A DNA stretch of 64,000 nucleotides from the NCBI RefSeq assembly GCF_900074915.1, contig NZ_LT222319.1, positions 5,757,001 to 5,821,000 on the forward strand, in the 5' to 3' direction. Source of the DNA: Pseudomonas cerasi (lineage in GTDB: Bacteria > Pseudomonadota > Gammaproteobacteria > Pseudomonadales > Pseudomonadaceae). Shown piece after piece: positions 51,067 to 59,100 of this stretch; within the stretch, counting starts at the first letter, position 1, and each line of letters begins with the position of its first letter. The notes beneath the pieces were generated by a model. That model saw nothing but the letters and a program-made list of their open reading frames with translations. It did no database searches and had not been told where the DNA came from. Both the position numbers and the translations under genes were made by a program.

Positions 51067-51846
51067 TCAGTCAGTGGCTTCAACCTCAGAGGAAACCTCA
51101 GTCGCAGCTTCCCTGGCCTTGCTCAGAAGCTTCTCCTGCCTTTTGTTCATTGCCTCAAGCTTCTTGAACGACTCGAACTTTGACTGAATCAACTCATAAC
51201 ATTTATGGGTGGAATAGACTTCATCCAGCACGCGACTCTGAATCTCAGCATGGTTCTTGGCTTCATAGAGCTGCCAAACGCTTTTGCCCGGCTCGAATTT
51301 CGTCCCGTACATGTATTTATTCAGAATGTGATTTTTGGATTTTGGATATAAGAGGTTGCTAGGGTTGTTGAACGTCCCGATAACGAGCAGGGAAAGGTCT
51401 ACGACCCGAAAACTGTTTTGGAACGCGAAGGCTTCCTGATTCGAAAGGATATGAAAGCGTTTGAACAGCTCGAACAGAATCGGAATGTCTGATGAGGTAA
51501 TTCCAATCCCGCACAAAATTGCGGACACCGCACCATCGTGGGCGTTTTTCACCTGGTCACAAGCTGTTTTGAGCAAGGCATAGATATGCTCAAGCATCTC
51601 CTTCTCTGTCGCATGCTCCCATAGCCAGAAGGATTTGGTCTTCTTAAAGACCTCGGATTTTGCGATGCTGAAGTCCCGCTCGGGATTAGCCACCAGGAAT
51701 GAGCCACCGATGAACCTGCAATCCTTGTCCCATGGGTTGTAGCAGAAACCCGATGCTGTGCGCTTCTTCTCAGGAACGTAAAACTCCAAATCGAAGAACA
51801 CTACTTTGCATTTTCCTGGCCTGAGTCGACCTTTTTGACTTGCCAT
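51067..51846 (-). CDS. DEDD 3'-5' exonuclease-like protein
   Basis: A 259-residue protein. VVFFDLEFYVP near residue 15 gives the Asp-x-Glu of Exo I. CGIGITSSDIPILFELFKRF near 115 fits Exo II with its Asp, and FRVVDLSLL follows as in RNase H-fold exonucleases. An Exo III region around LDEVYSTHKCYELI is plausible. The C-terminus (215-259) is a charged coiled coil. Not recognised as a named protein. It lies alone in the accessory region, convergent with nothing, and upstream sequence is debris. Confidence 0.55.
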   Translation of the reverse strand: MASQKGRLRPGKCKVVFFDLEFYVPEKKRTASGFCYNPWDKDCRFIGGSFLVANPERDFSIAKSEVFKKTKSFWLWEHATEKEMLEHIYALLKTACDQVKNAHDGAVSAILCGIGITSSDIPILFELFKRFHILSNQEAFAFQNSFRVVDLSLLVIGTFNNPSNLLYPKSKNHILNKYMYGTKFEPGKSVWQLYEAKNHAEIQSRVLDEVYSTHKCYELIQSKFESFKKLEAMNKRQEKLLSKAREAATEVSSEVEATD

Positions 51847-52031
51847 CCTTGCTTGCCACCTTCCACGTTGCGCCAGTCACAGGGGGTCGTATCATCGCAA
51901 TGAACACGAGTAGCGGCAAGCTCAGCCGCATGTTCAGTGAGCCAGTTCGCTTTGACGGTGCCGCGCGGGTGCTGAATTTCAACACAGATGTTCGATGCTG
52001 CCGGGCGCAAGTTCGCCCCGGCCAGCGACAC
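51801..52031 (-). pseudogene. Possible insertion-sequence accessory-protein fragment
   Basis: A 76-codon frame containing CVEIQHPRGTVKANW followed by an Ala-rich stretch. It recalls, weakly, the C-terminal end of transposase accessory proteins of the IS66 type (VEI..RG.V.V.WP...A..CA.WL). It overlaps the exonuclease-like gene start by 46 bp, has no clear ribosome site, and other parts of an IS66 element are not present. The neighbouring 52046-52180 shows no gene. Confidence 0.25.
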
Positions 52032-52180
52032 AGGTAGCGGAACATGCTCCTGATTTCCTGCGAAGGTTTACCCCAACCGCCAAGCTCAGGCAGGCATCAG
52101 CCGATGCTTCAGACAGTTGGTGACCGGCGCTGGCCGCCAGGTCCTTGGTTATGCTCGACTCGCCAGGGAACGTGTCAAGG

Positions 52181-52602
52181 TTAAAAGCAGCCTCTACCCG
52201 ACCAGGCTGGTCGGATGTGAAGACAGAGTTGATCTGACTTTCCCGAGTCGCACGCGCCCACCAGTTGCTGCGTGCCTAAAAGGCCTAAGCCTGCCGGCAA
52301 AGCGCAGGTCACGACGCCTACGCAGGCCGGCGGCACGGCCATCATGCCAGCATAACTGCCTACGCCACCGACAATGCCTGAGGCGGTGTCCACGCTCGCA
52401 TCCGCAGCTTGAACAACGTTGCCGTGGGCATTCAGGAAGTCATCGCTGCGATCTGTCCAGCTACGACCTGCGGCATAGTTTTTGCATTTTCAACGTGGTG
52501 CCATACATAGCCATCCGGGGTACTTTTGAGACCTACCGCCTTGTTGGCCATTGCTGCATCTTTAGCATAGCTTCCAGTCAAACCATTGATATCGACTTGA
52601 GC
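52181..52602 (-). pseudogene. Orphan CdiA C-terminal debris with WHH nuclease toxin fragment
   Basis: Two fragments in different minus-strand frames are joined here. The first (from about 52602 to 52480) reads INGLTGSYAKDAAMANKA, then TPDGYVWHHVENAKTM, which is the core of a WHH-type HNH/EndoVII nuclease toxin. The second (about 52480 to 52181) reads SWTDRSDDFLNAHGNVVQ, then SGIVGGVGSYAGMM and a hydrophobic CALPAGLGLLGTQQLVG stretch, as in CdiA pretoxin regions. Neither has a proper start and the nuclease lacks its C-terminal histidines. This is typical residue of displaced toxin modules downstream of cdiA/cdiI. Confidence 0.7.
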
Positions 52603-52687
52603 CTAAGTACAAGTCGAAAATTAGGAAATACTTGCTCGTCAAAGCTGTTTTAAAGCACGAGCAAACTGTATAAAAGGCTCTAAAACC

Positions 52688-53098
52688 TCAACTCCATCGC
52701 ACACCAACACAACAAGAGCCTCCTTTCGGATCCAGGTAAGAAGTTATAACTCCCCAAAAAAAATCATAAGAAATCATATTCTCATTTTTTTTATTAGGCT
52801 TACCTAGCAAGTCTTCAAGAATTTTGTCATGCAATTCCCTAAGAGCATTGAGATCAGAGTTTACGGAGCTGATAACTGTAAATTTAAAACCAATCAGTGC
52901 ATCACGATAAAAATCAAACTGCATATTTGATCTTTGTCCAAAAACCATGTGTGGACCGCTTACACAAGATGACCAATCTCCATTAATGCTTGATTCGATA
53001 TAAGCACCCAATCCCTTTTCAAGCTCAACCTTCGTCAGCCGAGGTTTAAGAGTAAATTTATTATCAATTAAAACATAACCATCTTTAGTATTTACCAT
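52688..53098 (-). CDS. cdiI: Probable CdiI immunity protein
   Basis: A 136-residue soluble protein directly behind cdiA on the same strand. The frame can start with GTG 53107, one base beyond the cdiA stop, or ATG 53098; I prefer ATG with GTGAG upstream. The sequence is A/T-rich compared with its neighbours and resembles no family I know, as is usual for immunity genes. Its position behind the toxin tip is the main evidence. It should bind and block the CdiA-CT encoded just upstream. Confidence 0.7.
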   Translation of the reverse strand: MVNTKDGYVLIDNKFTLKPRLTKVELEKGLGAYIESSINGDWSSCVSGPHMVFGQRSNMQFDFYRDALIGFKFTVISSVNSDLNALRELHDKILEDLLGKPNKKNENMISYDFFWGVITSYLDPKGGSCCVGVRWS

Positions 53099-53107
53099 AG
53101 ATGACAC

Positions 53108-56100
53108 TCACTTACTTTTAAAAGGAATAGAATACAGGGGTACAAGTATATTCTCAAAATTCGGAACGAATATCTGATCAACATTTCCAGTACCCAGATT
53201 AGGGTTAGCCAATGCGACTCCCGATGCAGCATCCGCATCCGAACTCAGCCTGTAGACAGTCACACCTTTTCTATATTTTGGATAAGCTGGATTAGTTGTA
53301 TTAGGGGCGATCTGAAGCCCATCGTAATACCCGGCAGCTGTGCCATCTGTAGTTTTAAAACCTTGTATCGTTGTGTAGTAGGGTGACTGACCTGGTGCTG
53401 CGCCAACAACTAAATCTCCCTCGCGAAGTTTAACATCACTATAGACGTCTACACCAAAATAAGGATCAGATCCTTGCCAGCTTGCCGCAATTTTTGAGGG
53501 AGATTGGGCTTTTGGCCCTACAAAGTCGGAATCTCCGGGAACCGGAATCGGCTTGATAGGCGGCGTATCAAAAAGCTCTTCGGTAGACTTTCCTGCAAAG
53601 CCGAATTCGTCACCCCCCTTGGCAACCGCTCCCCACTTACCCAGCGAAACGACCCGCTCTACCGGTACAAGGTTCAGCCCAAACTCCACATTGCCCTGAT
53701 TTCGGATCGCAGCAGCCGCTTCGTTATTGCCCTGCATCTGGAAAGCAGTTGCCAGGCCTTCCTCGCTCTGGCTTGACTCCAGACTGTTCCATGCGGATGT
53801 CAGAGGGTTTTTGGTCAATGACATCACGCCATTGGCCAGTTGCTCACTGCTCTGCATCGGGCTGTTCAACAACGACCAGGCGGAATTCACTGTATTGGAA
53901 ATAGCTGCCTTGGTGCCCTGCCATGTGCCCGAGAGCCCACTACTGACCGTATTACCCAAGTCGTAGGAAACTGCGATGTTTCTGTCGTAGAAACGGGAGT
54001 AGTCGTACGTCAGGTCCCCAGTATAAGCACCCTGAAAGTTGATCGAGTTGATTGAAGTGTCGGTGTACCTTGCTGGATTGGTCTCCGCAAACTGGTCGAG
54101 CAGCGTGGACGTTTCAGCCGGGTTGTATGCTCTTTCAGCCTGTGTAGTCGGCACATCGGATGAAGTTGACGCAGCGTATTGGCCAGCCATTGGTGCCAAT
54201 GCGTTACCCAGATATTTAAGGGTGGTTGCGTCCGGCACCGTGCCGTTCTCGGTCATCACTCCGTTCCAGTTCTTGTCGGTGTAGTAGACCGCAGCTTGGG
54301 CCAGACGCTGCTCGGCTTCTGCTGGGGAGATATTGGTGTCAGCCGCGAATTGCGGCGCTTCCTTCTTGATCAGCTCCACCGCCCTCGGGTGCAGTTGCTC
54401 GTTATAACGCTCAACATTCCCCGCCACCCACGCAGCCTCATTCGGATCGCCGTTCACCAGTGAGCCCGCCGCAATGCCGACGATCTGGGCCGTCGCGACC
54501 CGGAACTGATCGTCCGTCACAAAACGGGTGTCCAGGTATTTGCCGAGATTATCCGTCGCGACGCCCGTCAGCCCCTCAGCCGCTCCGGCAGCAATTGCGC
54601 CGGTTTTGAAGTCTCCCCCACGGGCGGCTGACAGTGCGCCGCCCAGCATGGCGTGCAGAAAGATTTTCTCTGCCGAGCCGGGGCTCAGATCCATGTAGTC
54701 TGCAAAGTCACCTAGGTTTTTGTTGCCAACGGCAGCTGCCAGATCAAAACCTTGCGATACCAACGCAGAGCCCAGATTGTCTTTCAGGCTACCGCCGTTA
54801 ATGGCCGTGGAGATGCCGCTCTCGATAACCGCATGCGTGCCGCTGCGCACGACTGCATCCTGCGCTTTCTGCCAACTGAGCCATTCGCTGGAGTAACCCG
54901 GATTTTGCACCGGCCCACCTGTGATGACCTTCGCCCCATTTCCGTTGGCCGGGCTTGCACCCTGAAACCAGGTGCTGTCGGCATAGTTCAACGCACCGGC
55001 AGTCAATGCGCCAATGGTGGCGTTCTTCAGGCTGTCGCTGCCAAAGGTATCCTTGAGAGCAGTGCCCAGATTGCCCTTGTTGTTGATGACGCTCACCGCG
55101 CCGGTGCTAGCCATAGACGTCAGTGCTGCCGTGGCCATTACGTTACCCCAGCCGGCAGCTGTATAAGAAGCGCCAGCTGCGAGAGCTTGAGTGGTGGTTG
55201 CTGCCGCCATGGCGCTTCCCGAACCTGCGGTCGCACCTGCTGCGCCTCCTGCCAGCGCACTCGCCCCGCCTGCCGTTAAAACTGTGACGATGATGATCAC
55301 CGCCAGCATCGCTCCCTGGCCCATGCCCGAGTGGCTGTATTTGAACGAGTCGTGAAGCTCTTTCACCTGCCGCCAATCCACATCCCCACGCTTCTCCGCT
55401 TCCTTGATCCAGGCCAGTTGCGGGTCGGCCTTGACCATAGTGTCAATGGTCTGGCTGACGGTTTGCTGATTGACTTGCTTGACGTCGATCTTCAGCCCGT
55501 TTACGGCCTGGATCACGGTCTGGCCCTGGGAGACCAGTTTGCTCTGTCGCAGGGTTTCGTCGGTGTTGCCTTTGCCTTTCATCGAGAACCAGGCCATGTC
55601 GCTCTTGCTCTTGGTATGGCTCTCGTCGTGCAGGTCTTTCACGCCTTCGAAGGTGACCGCGCCGCCGCTTTGCAGGGTCAGGTCCTGGCCGCTGTTCAGC
55701 TTGGCGACCTGGTACAGCTGGTCGCCGTTGCTGCCCAGTGTGAGGTTGCCAGCAGTGCGGATTTCAGTACCGACGTTGGTGGTCTGGGTGACTTCGTCGC
55801 GCTGGGCTTTTTTCGCCCCGAAGCTGCCCTTTGCCTTCATGTCGTACAGGGTGTGTGTGCTGTCCTGCGCAGCGAGCAGGCTCAGAGTGTTGCCGCTGTA
55901 CAGGTACGCTTCGTTGCCGGCGGTGATCTTGCTGGCGACAAGCGTGGTGTTGCGGCCAGCCTGGACGCTCACGTTGTTGCCCGCTGTCAGCTCGCTGGCG
56001 AGCTGGGTGGTGCGGTCGTTGGCTTCAGTGATGCGTTTTTTACCGTCCTTGGTTTTGGTCGCGATGTTGTGAACATCGCCCGCCGAACTGACGTTGATGT

Positions 56101-59100
56101 CCTGACCTGCTGCCAGCCTCAGGTCGTTGCCCGCCCTGGCCTGACTGGCCAGAACATTGATATCCCGCCCCGCATCAATCCCAAGATCGCCGCCCGCTGT
56201 AACGGTTGAACCCAGGTTTTTCACATCCGTGGTGATGACCGACTTGTGCCCGCCATCGAACAGTTCGTGCTTTTCGCTGCTGTCGGTTTTGGCCAGCAGA
56301 TTGATGTCGTTGCCGGCCTTGAGTGACAGATCGCCACCAGCGCTCATGGCTCCGTAGTTGGTGATGTCGCGACCGGCGTTGAGGGCGAGGTTTTCACGGG
56401 CAGTGATGGTGCTGCCCGCGTCGGTTACGGTGCGCATACCCGCGCCGTCACGCACCTGGATGGCGGTGCGGTCGTTGAGGATGTCGCCTTTGACGGCGGT
56501 GAGGCTGACTTGTCCGCCACGAATCTCGCCGGCCATCGCGTTGCGAATGCTGTCCTGCGCGATCATCTGCAGGTTATTGCCCGCGTCTACCAGGCCACCC
56601 TGATAAATGCTGCCACCGCTGCTGACGTTGAGGTTGTTACTGGCGCGCAGGGTTCCTACGTTGATCAGGTCGCCGCCCGAGATCAGGTTCAGGTCGCGGC
56701 CCTGGATGAGGCTGTTCCCGCGCAGGTTGCGTGAGTCTGCCTGTGCCAGGTACAGCACCGGTACAAGGACTTTCTGGCCGTCGACGACACGGTTTTCCAT
56801 CCACACGATGTCGTGGGTCAGGGCGCTGACCTGTTCGGCGTTCAGCGCGACGCCGAGGCTGAGATTCAGGGCGCTTTTGCTGGCCAGCGCGTTGTCCATG
56901 AGATAGCGATACTGGTCGTAATCGCTGGTGAGGCCGTCGGCGAGGAAGCGCTGTCCTGTTTGTGCCAGTACTGCGTCGCGTATCAGGCGCTGTTCGTACA
57001 GGCCGTCACCCAGACGACGCCAGTTGCTGTCAGGGTTGATGTTGAGGCGACTGAGGATGTAGTCGGAACCAAGAAACTGCGACAGGTTGGTCAGGTTCGG
57101 GTTGGTTTCGATCAGGTAGTTACTGGTCGGATCGGGGTTGCGAATGAACAGTCCGTAATCGCCTTTGGGCAGCTGGAAGGTCGCGCCAGCGGTCGGGTCC
57201 ACGGCGGCGAACGGAATGCCGCTGTAGTCCACCGGAGTGAAAACGGTCTGCACGCTGCCATCGGCGGCGACGCGCTGGACGGGCTTGACCGACGCCACGG
57301 TCGCAGTGCTCGCGTCGGTGGCCTGTTTGTTGATGGTGATGTCGATGCCACCGACCTTGATACCTGTCTGATCCTCACCCAGCTTTCCGGTGAGTATTTC
57401 CGGGGTGTTGTTGGCGCGCAGCGAGCCGTTTTGCACAGTGCGGGCGACGTTCAGGTTGACCGTACCACCCGCCTGAAGCGTGGCGGCGTATTTGGGCTGC
57501 GGGCTGTCTGTCCACACAGTGACGTTGCTTTGTTCTTCAAAGCGACTGTCGGAGGAACGAGCCTTCAGCACTTCAAAACGTGCCAAGTCAAAGTTGCCAG
57601 CAGCCACAGCGGCTTTGAAGGCCGGGATGTCGACAAACTCCATCTGGTCCCAGTAGCCGGTGTCGATCCGACCTGGTGTACCGATCGAGATGCTGTTCTG
57701 CCCGGTGCGCTCTGAGGCGCCCTGGTTGAGCAAGTCGTTGGCAGTGATGCTGAGGTTGCCATTGGCGGCCAGCAGGCTGTAACGGTTCTGGACGTTACCC
57801 GCCTGAATGGTCAGGTCCTTGCCTGCGACCAGTCGGGCTGACGGGGAATCCTTGACGGCGGTTTCGAGCAGCGTCTGCTCAATGGTAATGGCGCCGCGCT
57901 TGAACGAGTCATGCCCGTCGCAATGCTGGCCGCACTGCCAGTTCAGGCTGCCGCTGACGATTTTCTGGCCCAGCTCGAACTCGGCCTTGGCGTTTTCCAC
58001 AGCGGTGGCATTGATGGTGATTGCGCCTTCGCTTTCCACCGTGCCGGACAGGTTGCTGAAGCGTTGTGCGGCGCTGCCGTCAAGATTGGCCACGCTCAAA
58101 TCGCCACGGCTGTAAACGTCGCCGTACAGGTTGCTAAACGTGCCGGTGCGCAAGGCCATGGCGCCGCCGCTGAACAGCAATGAATCAGCGCTGTTGGTGA
58201 GGGCGTTGCTGGCATTGAGGTTAACGGCGCCCTGTGCGCCCAATGTGCCGCGGTTGTCGATCTGTGCCGCGTCGATGCGCATGTTCTGGCGAGCGGTCAG
58301 GTAGCCGAGGTTGTCGAGGGTGCCGCTGAGGTTCAGGCGCGTGTCGCTGCCCGCGCCAATACGGCCACCGTTCTGGCTGACGTTGTTGGCGGTAATGGTC
58401 AGCAGGTTTTGCGCAGACAGGCGGCCGCTGTTGGTCAGATCACCTTTCAGGTTGAGGGTCAGGTCGCCATCGCTGAGCAGTTCGCCGCCGTTGTTGAGGC
58501 TGTTCAGGTTGAGGGTCAGACCGGTGCCACTGGCCAGCCGGTCACCGGCCAGCAGCGCCAACGAATCGCTGGTGTAGGTCAAGGCGTTGTTGAGCTGCAC
58601 ATTGCCCAGCCCGTCGACAGCGCCGAAATTCCAGTCACCGCTGCCCAGCGCGGTAATGCTGCCGCCCGCACCGCTCACCCGATTGAAGTCCAGGGTCAAC
58701 AGGCCGGTGCTGGCGTGCTCGATGCTGCCTGCGCGGTTGTCCAGAGCATTTGCCTTCAGAGCAAAGTCGGTGTTGCCGACTTCGATACGGCCGCTCTGGT
58801 TGATGATGCTGCCGGTGAAATCGAAAGTGCTGGTGTCGGTGGTCAGGGCACGCAGTGCGCCGGTGCCTGTGTTGTTGATGCCAGCATTGTTATTGACCAC
58901 GTTGCCCAAAGCGCGCAGTTGACCCGAGGTGTTGTCCAGCGAGCCGCCTTGCAGATTCAGCGTGGTATTGGATTCGATCAGGCCGCCGCGGTTGACCAGG
59001 TTGGTGGCGGTGAGGTTGACGCTGTCACCGCTGAGCTGGGCGCCATTGATGTTCGACAGTGTGGTGCCAGTCGATACCAGCGAGGTCTTGGCGAAGAGTT

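Noticed and set aside
52738..52752. A short GTTATAAC palindrome within cdiI as a Zur site
   Set aside because: It is inside an A/T-rich coding sequence, lacks the full arms and has no zinc-related gene next to it.
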